A DNA stretch of 64,000 nt from Tenacibaculum agarivorans (GCF_001936575.1 NZ_MSMP01000003.1:62001-126000), one strand, 5' to 3'; positions 45,672 through 55,694 are shown, counted from the first letter of the stretch. A program made the numbers and translations. The notes: a model not told the origin generated them from the letters alone.

Positions 45672-48206
45672 TTAGTTTATAATAATCTGTTTAGAAAAAG
45701 TATCTTCTCCATTTGTATTTAATTTAAGTAGATATATACCTGAACTTAAATTTAATCCTTTTAAAGAAACTCTTGTAGTTTTAGAGTTAATGTTTCTAGT
45801 TATAATCTCTTCACCATTTATGGTAAATAGCGTTACAGTGATAGGTGAAGTTCCTAATGTTTCTAAGTTAATGTTAAAGAAATCTTTACTAGGATTTGGC
45901 GTAATTGTTAATTTAGAGAATATGCTTTCACTTTCATTACCAATAGTAACTTTATCAATACTTGTATCTGTTTTATTGACAAGATTATTTCCACAAGTAC
46001 CTTCGTAAATCTTTACATTGGTAAATAAAGAAGTGTTTCCAGATCCACTATCATTATCATTTATAAAGACCAATCTATCCATATTTCCTGTATAAAAATT
46101 CCCTACAGGAATTATATATTTTGTAGTTCCATTAGTGTAATTATCGTAATTAGTGACTCCGTAATTTTGAGTTCCATGCAATTTGAAATAATTTGTTGAA
46201 GTTAAATTATTATCATTTTCAAAACCAATTCCATGAATTTCTCCCTGAGAAGTACTAGAAAAATCAAATTCTAAAACTGTTTGAGAGGTTACAGTATATG
46301 CATAGTTAATAGATTTCCAAGTATTATTCGTTAATGATAATGATTCGCCAGAATTTAATACGGAAAAAGTACCATCAGAATCTTGATTAGAAAAGGAAGA
46401 AATAGTAAAGTCATTAAAATTCAAAGATGTACATGTTGGAGGAGTAGTGGTATTCCCATTATCAAGTAGAATATTATCAATAGCAATATCACTCTGCCAG
46501 CCTTCATTTCCAGAGCCTGTAGTAACTATAAACCTAATTTGAATATTAGACTTATTTGCATAATTATTCATTGAAATATCTACGGTATTCCAGCTACTTC
46601 CTTGACTTCCATTTTTTGAAAAGATTGTAGTCCAAATATTATCTTCTTTTGTCTTAGCTTCAACTTCTAATGTAGCTATCGAATTGCCTAACATATGGTA
46701 ATCAAAGTTTAATTGAGGAGTATCTAATGTGGTAAAGTCAAAACAAGGAGATTCTAAAATTGCCTTTTTACTTGGAAAACCAGTGCCATTTCCTGATGCT
46801 TCTACGTATATATAATAATTTCCAGCTGAAGCATTACTAGGGCCTGTATTATTTGACGGAGTAGTACCAGTATTTCTAGTAAAATTTAAATCATCATCTA
46901 CAGACTCAATCCATAAATTTGAAGTAGTTTCAAAACTCTCTTGATATGGAAAACTATTTATTGTTTGTGTACATTCTTCACTGGAAGTAGTTTCACCGTT
47001 AGAAATTTCAATTAAATATTCTAAAGCTAGTTTTGCAAACTTTGCAGCATGAGTAGCATTTGGAGTAGGAGACTTATCAAAAGTATCACCTGTAGTATGA
47101 ATATTTGGATTACTTTGATTGAATGAAGCTTCAAAAGGAAAAGCTACATCATAACCTTGTTGAGCCCAACTGTAGTGGTCTGAGCATCCATAGTTACATT
47201 GTGAAGTACCGTATGTCAATTGATGTTGACCTGAACCATTATAAAAATTTAGAAGTTCTATTAAAAAGTTATTCAAGGTGTCATCATTATAAGAATCTGT
47301 AGAAATGTAAATATCTCTTGGAGATCCTTTATAATTTGTCATGTCTAACTGCATGAAACTTAATACATCTACATTTCTTGTTCTATAATCTTCTGCAATT
47401 TCTCTCGATCCTCTTAAACCTACTTCTTCAGCAGCAAAAGCCATAAATTCAATAGTTCTTTTAGGTTTAAAGTTCAGTTCAAAAAGTACTCTAGCTGCTT
47501 CTGTAAATGTAGCTATACCAGAAGCATTATCATCAGCACCTGGAGCATTATTATTATTTCCAAATGCAGTGGAATCAATATGGCCTCCAATAATAACATA
47601 TTCGTCAGGAGCATCTGTTCCGGTTATAGTCATCACCACAGAAGGCATATTTGTACTGGTATGATTTACTATTCTAACTGTAACATCGTTTCTGCCCGAA
47701 GCCATATTTTCCCAACGTGTTTTTAAGTCTAAAACAGCTTGTCTGGCAGTATTAGTTGTATGATAACGTGTACCATATGCTTCCAATTCTTGAATATGAG
47801 TAGCAATGTTCATATTATCTACTAAATCAAGACTTTGCCTTACTAATTGTTCTTGAGTAATAGAAAATTTATTAAACTTTGTTCCAATATTTTTAGAAAC
47901 TAAACTTTTTGTTCTTCTAATAGTAGCTAAAGCACTTGCTTTTGAAGGTTCGTACACAAAACCAGGTCCATGCACTAAAACTTTGTGATGTAATTCTTCT
48001 GCAGCATTATGAGTTAACATTACAGCACTAAAACCATTAATTGATTCAATAATAGTAATATCATCAGGATGATTTTTTTTAAGTTGATTGGCATCATTTG
48101 TTTGAATTGTAGCATAGAAAAATTCAGGGGTTACTTGCGCATTAATGGAATAACTAATGAGTAAATTAAATAAAAGGGATAGGGTAATAAATTGAATTGA
48201 TTTCAT
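45672..48206 (-). CDS. Secreted M28 peptidase with type IX secretion sorting domain
   Basis: An 844-residue extracellular aminopeptidase-like enzyme. After a signal peptide (to ~23) and a ~170-residue propeptide-like region comes the M28 domain with zinc/catalytic motifs GGHIDS, PGADDNASG, FAAEEVGLRGS, QLDMTNY and CSDHYSW. Beta-rich domains (~420-590, MAM/jelly-roll-like, and ~600-740) follow. The last ~75 residues (ITPNPSKDFFNINLE ... SSGIYLLKL) are a type A C-terminal sorting domain, so the protein is exported by the type IX system and fixed or released at the cell surface. It is transcribed alone. Confidence 0.92.
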   Translation of the reverse strand: MKSIQFITLSLLFNLLISYSINAQVTPEFFYATIQTNDANQLKKNHPDDITIIESINGFSAVMLTHNAAEELHHKVLVHGPGFVYEPSKASALATIRRTKSLVSKNIGTKFNKFSITQEQLVRQSLDLVDNMNIATHIQELEAYGTRYHTTNTARQAVLDLKTRWENMASGRNDVTVRIVNHTSTNMPSVVMTITGTDAPDEYVIIGGHIDSTAFGNNNNAPGADDNASGIATFTEAARVLFELNFKPKRTIEFMAFAAEEVGLRGSREIAEDYRTRNVDVLSFMQLDMTNYKGSPRDIYISTDSYNDDTLNNFLIELLNFYNGSGQHQLTYGTSQCNYGCSDHYSWAQQGYDVAFPFEASFNQSNPNIHTTGDTFDKSPTPNATHAAKFAKLALEYLIEISNGETTSSEECTQTINSFPYQESFETTSNLWIESVDDDLNFTRNTGTTPSNNTGPSNASAGNYYIYVEASGNGTGFPSKKAILESPCFDFTTLDTPQLNFDYHMLGNSIATLEVEAKTKEDNIWTTIFSKNGSQGSSWNTVDISMNNYANKSNIQIRFIVTTGSGNEGWQSDIAIDNILLDNGNTTTPPTCTSLNFNDFTISSFSNQDSDGTFSVLNSGESLSLTNNTWKSINYAYTVTSQTVLEFDFSSTSQGEIHGIGFENDNNLTSTNYFKLHGTQNYGVTNYDNYTNGTTKYIIPVGNFYTGNMDRLVFINDNDSGSGNTSLFTNVKIYEGTCGNNLVNKTDTSIDKVTIGNESESIFSKLTITPNPSKDFFNINLETLGTSPITVTLFTINGEEIITRNINSKTTRVSLKGLNLSSGIYLLKLNTNGEDTFSKQIIIN

Positions 48207-48402
48207 TTTATTAGGGTTTTTGGTTAATATTCGGAGGTTTAACAGCTATAAAGACTCTAAGAAAAAGAGGTTTATAATTGATATTTAAATTAACTAAAAA
48301 AACAGTTGATGGTATAATTAATGTTAAAATTTTACAATAAAAATATTAAAGTTGTTATTTAGTTAAAAAAAGAGAAAAATAAACAAGTAAAGATAGGTAG
48401 CA

Positions 48403-50760
48403 TTAAAACTTTACTCTAAGACTTAAATTTGGAGTTAGACCAAGCGAAGTATTTTCAGTTTTAACAAAATCAAAGTTTAAAAACTCTCTTGAGTAATAAG
48501 TATTTAATATATTTCTTCTATTTAGAATATTCCACACTGAAATTCCGCTAATTAAATTAACATTACCAATTTTAAAATTATAATTTACGGAAGCATCTAA
48601 TCTATAGTAATCTTTTTGCCTACTATTATTAACGTCTAGAAAACGAAAAACGGGGTCATTATTTTCTGTAAATTCTTTAATTTCTGTATAAGGCTTACCA
48701 GAGTACCAATTAAAACCAATAGCAAAATCGAAGTTATTATAAATATATGTACTAGAAACATTAAGTACATTTCTTATATCGAAATTACTAGGAAAAGGAT
48801 TTCCATTATTTAAATCTTCAAATATATAGTCATTCTTTGTATAGCTATACCCTAACCCTATTCTTAAATTATTTATCTTTTTTTGAATTAGTAGATCTAC
48901 TCCTTTTACACGGTAACTTCCAACAAAACTAGATTCATTAAGATTATAAACTAGATTTAGTATTCTATTTTGAAAACCTTGGCTTTTACTGTTTATGTTA
49001 TTTACTAATTTATGATATGCTTCTACATTAATTAGCCAGCCATCTTTTTTATAGTAGCCTCCAACTCCTATTTGTTGATTTGTAATTATAGGAAAATTAT
49101 CACCAGTCACAGGATTTTGCCCTGCCAATACCCAACGTTCTCTTTCAATACCTAAAAAGTCAGCATCTAAATCAATAATTTGTGAAGTAGCTTGGCTTCG
49201 TAAACTACTATTTATTTCAAAACTGATAGTATTACTCAACTTGTAATTGAACGCAAATCTGGGTTCAAGAAACAATCGCCCAAATTTTTCATAGTAATTA
49301 GCTCTTAATCCAGCTTTTAAATAGAAATCCTCTTCATTATAATTTAATTGACTATATAGGCTATGTGTATTTAAAACTTGTTTCAAGTTACTTGCAAATA
49401 AAATTTCAAAACCATCTGTATTACTTATACCTATTTGAGAAAAATGATATCCAGTAGAAACATTAGTTTTTTTCGAAATTTCAAAATTAGTATCTAATTT
49501 AAAGCCATTATCAATAACTTCATTTGCTTGTGCACGCAAATTTATATTAGTTTCATCATAATTATAATATGTAGAAATTAGATTATAACGTGAGGTATAT
49601 ATTTTAGCTTCAGTAGTAAGCCAACTATTCCATGATCCTTCATAAGTAATGCCGAGGCTAAAGTTCTTCTGTTCAATCACACTATTACCTATTATAGTAT
49701 CATCATTAGTTATATCATCATCTATCTTAAGATTTTCCTCATAATTCAAGTTATTTTCAATATTTAATAAAACTAGTTTAAACAGATTTTTATCGTTTAT
49801 ACGATAAAGAAATTTGGTAAATACATCATAAAAACTAAATTTTTCATTTTTAGCTGACAAAAAACCTCGATCAAATGCTGAATTAATATCTGCTTCCTGA
49901 AAGGCTCTATTAAAATATTCATTAAATGTAAAAGTCTTTAAAAAATCAGTGTTTGATCGTCTAGTAGCTATTTGTAGTTCTATTTTTTTAGATAAAGGAA
50001 GAATTCCTAGAAAATCAAAACTCAATAAATTTCCTCCTATATTAATTTGAGTTTTATCTGAAATTTTATTTGGAAGTTTCATATCGATCACACTAGAAAT
50101 ATTTTCCCCATATTTACTGGAAATCCCGTTCTTAGAAAGCTTAGTTTTATAGTTTAAATGTGGGTTAAAAGCGGTAATTAGACCAAAAAAATGCCCTGAT
50201 TGATACATTCTAATTCCATCGAATAGAATTAAATTTTGATCATGTGTACCCCCTCTAATATTTAAATCAGAAATAGATTCACTTGCGCTAACTACACCAG
50301 GTAGTGCTTGAATAGCTTGTAAAACATCAGGTTCAATTAAACCAGGTAGGATACCTAGATTTTTTGTTTTTAATTCTAATGATCCATCTTTATTTTTAGA
50401 AATACCTGAAGTTAAAAATCCTGTTACAGATACTTCATTTAAATCTTCAAAGAATTCTGAAACAATAACTTCTTCTTGTTTTTTAATACTAATAAACCGG
50501 TTACTTAAAATATCAAAGGATAGATTTGTATTTGAATTTAAGAAATCTAGTGCTTCATCTAGAGTAAGATCTTTTTTGGGAAGTCGGGTACTAATATTTT
50601 CCACTGTTTTATCTCCAAAAGAAAAACTAACATTGTACCTATCTTCTAATAGTTTTAAAATTTTTTTTACAGGCAATATACTATCTCTCTTTTCTTGAGA
50701 GAAAATGAAAGTATTTGAATAAAAAAAAAGAATTAAAATAAGTTTACAGATGGTTTTCAA
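48403..50760 (-). CDS. TonB-dependent receptor with STN signalling domain, copy 1
   Basis: A 785-residue outer-membrane receptor. After the signal peptide, an STN domain (~28-95, VKKILKLLEDRYNVSFSF ... LDEALDFL) contacts the FecR anti-sigma factor. A plug (~130-250, LQAIQALPGVVSASESISDL and NIRGGTHDQNLILFDG) and a 22-strand-type barrel end in LRVKF. No carboxypeptidase-like domain lies between STN and plug, unlike many Bacteroidota receptors. No SusD partner is nearby. The gene overlaps fecR by 17 bases. The imported ligand is unknown; siderophores or other iron compounds are the usual guess for FecA-like systems. Confidence 0.9.
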   Translation of the reverse strand: MKTICKLILILFFYSNTFIFSQEKRDSILPVKKILKLLEDRYNVSFSFGDKTVENISTRLPKKDLTLDEALDFLNSNTNLSFDILSNRFISIKKQEEVIVSEFFEDLNEVSVTGFLTSGISKNKDGSLELKTKNLGILPGLIEPDVLQAIQALPGVVSASESISDLNIRGGTHDQNLILFDGIRMYQSGHFFGLITAFNPHLNYKTKLSKNGISSKYGENISSVIDMKLPNKISDKTQINIGGNLLSFDFLGILPLSKKIELQIATRRSNTDFLKTFTFNEYFNRAFQEADINSAFDRGFLSAKNEKFSFYDVFTKFLYRINDKNLFKLVLLNIENNLNYEENLKIDDDITNDDTIIGNSVIEQKNFSLGITYEGSWNSWLTTEAKIYTSRYNLISTYYNYDETNINLRAQANEVIDNGFKLDTNFEISKKTNVSTGYHFSQIGISNTDGFEILFASNLKQVLNTHSLYSQLNYNEEDFYLKAGLRANYYEKFGRLFLEPRFAFNYKLSNTISFEINSSLRSQATSQIIDLDADFLGIERERWVLAGQNPVTGDNFPIITNQQIGVGGYYKKDGWLINVEAYHKLVNNINSKSQGFQNRILNLVYNLNESSFVGSYRVKGVDLLIQKKINNLRIGLGYSYTKNDYIFEDLNNGNPFPSNFDIRNVLNVSSTYIYNNFDFAIGFNWYSGKPYTEIKEFTENNDPVFRFLDVNNSRQKDYYRLDASVNYNFKIGNVNLISGISVWNILNRRNILNTYYSREFLNFDFVKTENTSLGLTPNLSLRVKF

Positions 50761-51646
50761 TATTCAAAATTATTTTACTTCCACTTTTAGTGTATTTAAT
50801 ATGTAAAGGTAGAGTTATAGCTTTTAAAGCTAAATCTAAATTATTATGTACAAACTTACCCGTAAATAATTGTTTAGTATTGATAGCATTTGTAATTATT
50901 TCAATACTATACTGTCTTTCAAGCTCTTTAAGTACATTAATCAAAGGTTCGCTTATAAAATTACTTTCGTTAGATATCCATGAAGGTTCCGTTTTTTCGG
51001 TGTTATTTTTTATAAAATTTCCAGCTATAAAAGAATCTCCAGGAGAAAGTTTAACATTCTTATTTTTATGAAAAACACTAACGAGGCCTTCATAACAAAC
51101 TACTTCAAAAATTTCACCTCTAACTTTCACATTAAATTCGGTACCTAAAACTTTTACATTTCCTTGATCAGTAATTACATCAAATGTAGCTCCTTTAGCA
51201 ACTTTAAAAAATGCTTCACCTTTTAAAGTTACTTCTCGTTTAGTTTTCCAAGTTTTTTTATTAAAACTAATTGAACTCACAGCATTTAAATTTACAGTAG
51301 AGTTATCAGGTAATTGGGCTAATGTTTTATCAGCATAATTTGTTTGAATTCTAGTAATATCATTTTTAATGAATACCTTATAAATACCTAAACTCACTAA
51401 TAAAATAGCTGCAACCTTAGCACTAAAATTAATAATTTTTCTAATTGGTTTATCTTTTTGCTTCTTCTGTGAAATAATTGAATCCAGAATTTTTTCTCGA
51501 TCTATAATTGGTTTAACCTTAAATTTTTTAAGGCTATCATTTATTTTCATTAGTTCGTCATGGTCATTAAGGTTTTTGAACGCTTCATGTTCTTGAGCAT
51601 TCAGATCATGATTCAACCATTTTTTTATTAAATCTGATTTTTCCAT
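50744..51646 (-). CDS. FecR-family anti-sigma factor, copy 1
   Basis: A 300-residue inner-membrane regulator: cytoplasmic N-terminal part (1-~73, sigma binding), one membrane helix (~74-92, VAAILLVSLGIYKVFI) and a periplasmic FecR domain (TLAQLPDNSTVNLNAVSSISF, EVTLKGEAFFKVAKGATFDV, GTEFNVKV) followed by a DUF4974-like STN-type end (PLINVLKELERQYSIEI). It passes the receptor's signal to the sigma factor. A sigma fragment, not a gene, lies 47 bases upstream, so the only intact sigma partner is the one at 55179-55694. Confidence 0.9.
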   Translation of the reverse strand: MEKSDLIKKWLNHDLNAQEHEAFKNLNDHDELMKINDSLKKFKVKPIIDREKILDSIISQKKQKDKPIRKIINFSAKVAAILLVSLGIYKVFIKNDITRIQTNYADKTLAQLPDNSTVNLNAVSSISFNKKTWKTKREVTLKGEAFFKVAKGATFDVITDQGNVKVLGTEFNVKVRGEIFEVVCYEGLVSVFHKNKNVKLSPGDSFIAGNFIKNNTEKTEPSWISNESNFISEPLINVLKELERQYSIEIITNAINTKQLFTGKFVHNNLDLALKAITLPLHIKYTKSGSKIILNIENHL

Positions 51647-51693
51647 GTTATTTATTTCAATGCTATAACAACTTAGTTTACTTATTTCCTACT

Positions 51694-51813
51694 TTAAATA
51701 ATATAATCTTCTCTTAACTTTTTGAGAGCTCTATATATTGTTCTTTTTAGGAATGGAAGCATATTTTAGTTTTACTTTTTCATGTTTAACCTGATACATT
51801 AAATTATTAGCTT
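51694..51813 (-). pseudogene. Decayed fragment of an ECF sigma factor gene at the duplication junction
   Basis: Read on the minus strand, the segment encodes ANNLMYQVKHEKVKLKYAS, matching the intact sigma factor at residues ~71-90 (ANNLMLNQVKHEKVKLKYAS) with one residue deleted. In another frame it encodes IYRALKKLRED, matching its C-terminus IYGALKKLRED. The ~60 codons between are missing, which shifts the frame, and a TAG follows soon after. The first ~70 residues and the promoter are absent. It cannot make a sigma factor. It lies where the sigma gene should sit before copy 1 of fecR. Confidence 0.88.
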
Positions 51814-51865
51814 AAGTATTATTTAGCTTAAAAAGAGAAAAATAAAGAAGTAAAGGTGTTGAGTA

Positions 51866-54232
51866 TTAAAATTTTACTCTAAAACTTAAATTTGGAGTTA
51901 GACCAAGCGAAGTATTTTCATTTCTAACCAACTCAAAATTGTTATTTAATGTATAATATGCTCCTAAAACATTTTTCCTATCTAAAATATTCCAAATAGA
52001 AATACCACTAGTAGCATCTAAATTACCTATTTTAAAATTGTAATTTACGGAAGTATCTAATCTCAAGTAATCTTTTAAACGACCACTGTTAATAGGCTCA
52101 TAATTAATCCTATTGTTATTATTTACACCAATAGCAGGCGTGAATGGTTTCCCTGAATGCCAGTTAAAACCTAAGGCAAAGTCAAAATTATTGTAGGTAT
52201 AAGTTCCGGCTAGATTAATAACATTTCTTATATCTATATTATTAGGAAAACGTTCTCCTTTATTCAAATTATCAAAGAAATAATCATTTGTGGTATAACT
52301 ATAACTTAACCAGGTTTTTATATTTTTTATTTTCTTATGGATTAAAATATCTATTCCTTTGGCTCTATAGCTACCAATATCACTAAGTTTTTCAAAGTTT
52401 AAGAGATTATTACTTGTATCTTGAAGTAAATTTGTTTGAAATGCCTGACTTTTACTATTAATACCATTAACTACTTTATAATAGGCTTCAGCACTTATTA
52501 ACCAGTTGTTTTTCTTAAAATAAGAGCCAATACCTATTTGTTGACTTGTTATAATAGGAAAATCATCTTTAGTTATAGGATTATTTCCAGCTAAAACCCA
52601 ACGTTCTTTTTCAATACCTAAAAAATCATCATCAAGATCAACAATTTGTGAAGTAGCTTGACTTTTTAAGCTACTATTGATTTCAAAACTAAAACTATCA
52701 TTAAATTTATAATTTAATGATAGTCTGGGTTCTATATATAATCTGCTTAGTTTTTCATAGTAATTAGCTCTGACACCTGCCTTAAAGTAAAAATCACTAT
52801 GGGAATAATTTACTTGGCTATATAGCGTATGAGTGTTAAGTACTTGTTTTACCAACCCTAAAAATAAAAGATCGGAGTTAACTAAATTAGTTTGATCAGA
52901 ATTACTTATACCTGTTTGAGAATACTGATAACCAGTGGATAAATTAGTTTTAGGAGAAATTTTTACACTGGTATCCAATTTGAATCCAATATCAATAACT
53001 TCGTTTTCTTGAGTAAGGTTTTCAGAGTTCACAAAATTCTCATTCACAGAAAATAAATCGTACCGTGTAAAATATACTTGAGTATTAATTTTAAACTCAT
53101 CACTCCAATTTCCCTCATAAGTAATACCACTTGTAATATTACTTTGATTGAGTTTATCCATTTGTTGTAAACTAATTTCTGTGGTTGATACAGAAGTTTC
53201 TTCGTAATTTAAATTATTCTCGATATTTAAAAATACAAAGCGTAATTGATTTTGATCATTAATATTCCAGATCAGTTTACTGTAAATGTCGTAAAAACTA
53301 AATTTTTCATCTTTTATCAAAATTTTACCTTGATTAGACGTAGAGTTGAAATCAGCATCTTGGAAGGCTCTGTTAAAATATTGATTATAGGTAGGGGTAT
53401 CTAAAAAATCTGTAGTAGATCTTCTAGCAGCCAGTTGTAATTCTATCTTTTTATTGATAGGGAAAGTACCTAAAAGATCAAAGCTTAATAAGTTAAATCC
53501 CGCATCAACTTCAACTTCATCAGAAATTTTGTTAGGTAATTGCATATCAATTACTCCAGAAGTATTTTCTCCAAATTTAACATCACTAGCACTTTTAGAA
53601 ATATTAATATTATAGTTTAGATGTGGATTAAAAGCAGTTATTAAACCAAAAAAATGTCCAGATTTGAACATTCTAATACCATCAAAAAGGATTAAATTTT
53701 GATCATGAGTTCCACCTCTTATATTTAAATTTGAAATAGATTCACTAGCACTTACTATTCCAGGTAATGCTTGTACAGATTGTAAGATATCAGGTTCTAT
53801 TAACCCAGGTAAGATTCCTAAATCTTTAGTCTTTAATTGCAGTGATCCATCTTTATTTTTTGATATTCCTGTAGTTAAGTACCCCATTATGGATACTTCA
53901 TTAAGTTCTTGAAAGTAAACTTTAGGTAAAGGAAGACGCTGTTCTTTTTTTACAGCAATAAATCGATCATTTAAAATTTCAAATATTAACGTGGAATTAT
54001 ACTCTATGATACTTAATACTTCTTCTAATGTGTTTTCCTTTTTAGGAATGTCTGTAAAAATATTTTCAATAGTCTCATCTACAAAAGAAAAACTGACATT
54101 GTATCTTTTTTCTAAAATTTTTAAAACTTTGTAAATAGGTAATTTACTCTTACTTTTCTGTTGTGGGAAAAGTAAAATATGTGAGAAAAGAATGCATAGA
54201 ATTAAAAAAGACTTACTGAAGGGGGGTGTCAT
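51866..54232 (-). CDS. TonB-dependent receptor with STN signalling domain, copy 2
   Basis: A 788-residue receptor paralogous along its full length to copy 1: STN domain (YKVLKILEKRYNVSFSF), plug (LNIRGGTHDQNLILFDGIRM) and barrel ending LSFRVKF. The plug and N-terminal barrel strands are very alike, while surface-loop regions of the barrel (for instance around residues 340-440 and 600-720) differ more, hinting at different ligands. The start overlaps the fecR copy 2 stop by 20 bases. It is directly controlled by the sigma/FecR pair upstream, by operon position. Confidence 0.9.
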   Translation of the reverse strand: MTPPFSKSFLILCILFSHILLFPQQKSKSKLPIYKVLKILEKRYNVSFSFVDETIENIFTDIPKKENTLEEVLSIIEYNSTLIFEILNDRFIAVKKEQRLPLPKVYFQELNEVSIMGYLTTGISKNKDGSLQLKTKDLGILPGLIEPDILQSVQALPGIVSASESISNLNIRGGTHDQNLILFDGIRMFKSGHFFGLITAFNPHLNYNINISKSASDVKFGENTSGVIDMQLPNKISDEVEVDAGFNLLSFDLLGTFPINKKIELQLAARRSTTDFLDTPTYNQYFNRAFQDADFNSTSNQGKILIKDEKFSFYDIYSKLIWNINDQNQLRFVFLNIENNLNYEETSVSTTEISLQQMDKLNQSNITSGITYEGNWSDEFKINTQVYFTRYDLFSVNENFVNSENLTQENEVIDIGFKLDTSVKISPKTNLSTGYQYSQTGISNSDQTNLVNSDLLFLGLVKQVLNTHTLYSQVNYSHSDFYFKAGVRANYYEKLSRLYIEPRLSLNYKFNDSFSFEINSSLKSQATSQIVDLDDDFLGIEKERWVLAGNNPITKDDFPIITSQQIGIGSYFKKNNWLISAEAYYKVVNGINSKSQAFQTNLLQDTSNNLLNFEKLSDIGSYRAKGIDILIHKKIKNIKTWLSYSYTTNDYFFDNLNKGERFPNNIDIRNVINLAGTYTYNNFDFALGFNWHSGKPFTPAIGVNNNNRINYEPINSGRLKDYLRLDTSVNYNFKIGNLDATSGISIWNILDRKNVLGAYYTLNNNFELVRNENTSLGLTPNLSFRVKF

Positions 54233-55115
54233 TAAATACTATTTTGTTACCACTTTTACTATAATTTACGTTTAATGGTAAAGTTATAGATTTTAAAGCT
54301 AAATCTAAATCATTATGAACAAACTTGCCTGTAAATAATTGTTTAGTATCAATAGTATTTGTGATTATTTCAATATTATATTGTCTTTCAAACTCTTTTA
54401 GTACATTAATTAAAGGTTCACTTATAAACTCACTTTCGTTAGATGTCCATGATGGTTCCGTTTTTTTTGTACTATTTTTTACAAGATTTCCAGCTCTAAA
54501 AGAATCTCCAGGGGAAAGCTTTACAGTCTTATTTTTATGAGAAACACTAACTAATCCTTCATAACAAACTACCTCAAAAACTTCATCCCTAACTTTCACA
54601 TTAAATTCAGTTCCTAATACTCTTACATTTCCTTGATTAGTAATTACATCAAATGTAGATCCTTTAGCAACTTTAAAAAATGCTTCACCTTTTAAATTTA
54701 CTTCTCGTTTAGTGTCCCAATTTTTTTTATCAAAACTTATGGTACTAACAGCATTTAAATTAATAGTAGAATTATCTGGTAATTGAGCTAATGTTTTATC
54801 TGCATAATCGGATTGAATAGTAGTAATATCATTTTTAATGAATACCTTATAAATACCTAAACTCACTAATAAAACAGCAGCAATTTTTACGCTAAAATTA
54901 ATAATCTTTCTAATTGGATTTTGTTTTTGTTTCTTCTGTGAAAGAATTGAATCCAATATTTTTCCTTGATCTATAGTTTGTTCAGCCTTAAACTTTTTAA
55001 GACTGTTATTTATTTTTATTAGTTTATCATGGTCATCAAGGTCTTTAAAAGCTTCAAGCTCTTGATCATTGAGATCATAATTCAACCATTTTTTTATTAA
55101 ATCAGATTTTTCCAT
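54213..55115 (-). CDS. FecR-family anti-sigma factor, copy 2
   Basis: A 300-residue paralogue of copy 1, co-linear without gaps through most of its length and identical at most positions by eye (for example MEKSDLIKKWLN and FEVVCYEGLVSV). Same layout: cytoplasmic N-terminus, one membrane helix near 74-92, periplasmic FecR and DUF4974-like domains. The largest differences are in the last ten residues. It lies 63 bases after the intact sigma gene and is its direct partner by position. Confidence 0.9.
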   Translation of the reverse strand: MEKSDLIKKWLNYDLNDQELEAFKDLDDHDKLIKINNSLKKFKAEQTIDQGKILDSILSQKKQKQNPIRKIINFSVKIAAVLLVSLGIYKVFIKNDITTIQSDYADKTLAQLPDNSTINLNAVSTISFDKKNWDTKREVNLKGEAFFKVAKGSTFDVITNQGNVRVLGTEFNVKVRDEVFEVVCYEGLVSVSHKNKTVKLSPGDSFRAGNLVKNSTKKTEPSWTSNESEFISEPLINVLKEFERQYNIEIITNTIDTKQLFTGKFVHNDLDLALKSITLPLNVNYSKSGNKIVFNDTPLQ

Positions 55116-55178
55116 GTTCTTTATTTCAATACTATAACAACTAAGCGTATTATTTTCCTACCTTAAAATTATATTTTT

Positions 55179-55694
55179 TTATAATCCCTCTATATCTTCT
55201 CTTAATTTTTTAAGAGCTCCATATATTCTTTTTTCTACAGCTTTTACAGAAATATTGAGAATTTCAGCTATTTCTTTAAATCGTTTTCCTTCAACTCGAT
55301 TTAATAAAAAAGCAACTCTTTGTGCTTCAGTTAAATTAGCTAGAGCATTTTGGATTTTTTCCATGTACTCATCTTCTTCCATTAAAAATTGTGGAGACTC
55401 ATTTGTGTGCTCTTTTTGAGGAGCAGAAGCATATTTCAATTTTACCTTTTCATGTTTAACCTGGTTCAGCATTAAGTTATTAGCAGTAGTATATAAAAAG
55501 CTTTTAGCTTTGTCTAAAGTGATTTTATGACAATTTTGCCAAATCTTTAAAAAAGCTTCTTGCATTTTATCTTCAGGATTCAATTTGTCTCCAAATTTAT
55601 AATACAAAAAATTGTATAAATCTTTTGAATGTTTATTAAAAAACGAAGAAAAAAGAGTCTCGTTACAAATATCTTTATGTATGTTTTTACTCAT
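55179..55694 (-). CDS. ECF sigma-70 factor (FecI-like)
   Basis: A 171-residue extracytoplasmic-function sigma factor. Region 2 (~15-80) has FNKHSKDLYNFLYYKFGD and EDKMQEAFLKIWQN; region 4 (~110-165) has LTEAQRVAFLLNRVEGKRFKEIAEILNISVKAVEKRIYGALKKLRED. It is the only intact sigma gene for two FecR-receptor pairs downstream. A clean -7 box (55739-55746) lies ~45 bases upstream, so it is transcribed by the housekeeping sigma. Confidence 0.95.
   Translation of the reverse strand: MSKNIHKDICNETLFSSFFNKHSKDLYNFLYYKFGDKLNPEDKMQEAFLKIWQNCHKITLDKAKSFLYTTANNLMLNQVKHEKVKLKYASAPQKEHTNESPQFLMEEDEYMEKIQNALANLTEAQRVAFLLNRVEGKRFKEIAEILNISVKAVEKRIYGALKKLREDIEGL

Larger units (their letters stand above)
48353..55484 (-). 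repeat. Tandem duplication of the sigma-3' end/FecR/TonB-receptor unit (about 3.5 kb per copy)
   Basis: Copy 1 spans about 48353-51811 and copy 2 about 51816-55484. Both start (left side) with the same short A-rich 3' flank (AAGAGAAAAATAAA at about 48370 and 51832), then a receptor gene, a fecR gene, a leader containing TTTATTTCAAT and CTATAACAACT, and the 3' part of an ECF sigma gene. In copy 1 the sigma part is a degraded fragment that stops where it joins the left flank of copy 2. Coding parts have diverged clearly, so the event is not recent. Confidence 0.8.

Noticed and set aside
45790..46008. Plus-strand frame antisense to the M28 peptidase sorting domain
   Set aside because: The minus-strand frame encodes a clear type A sorting domain; the antisense frame has no support.
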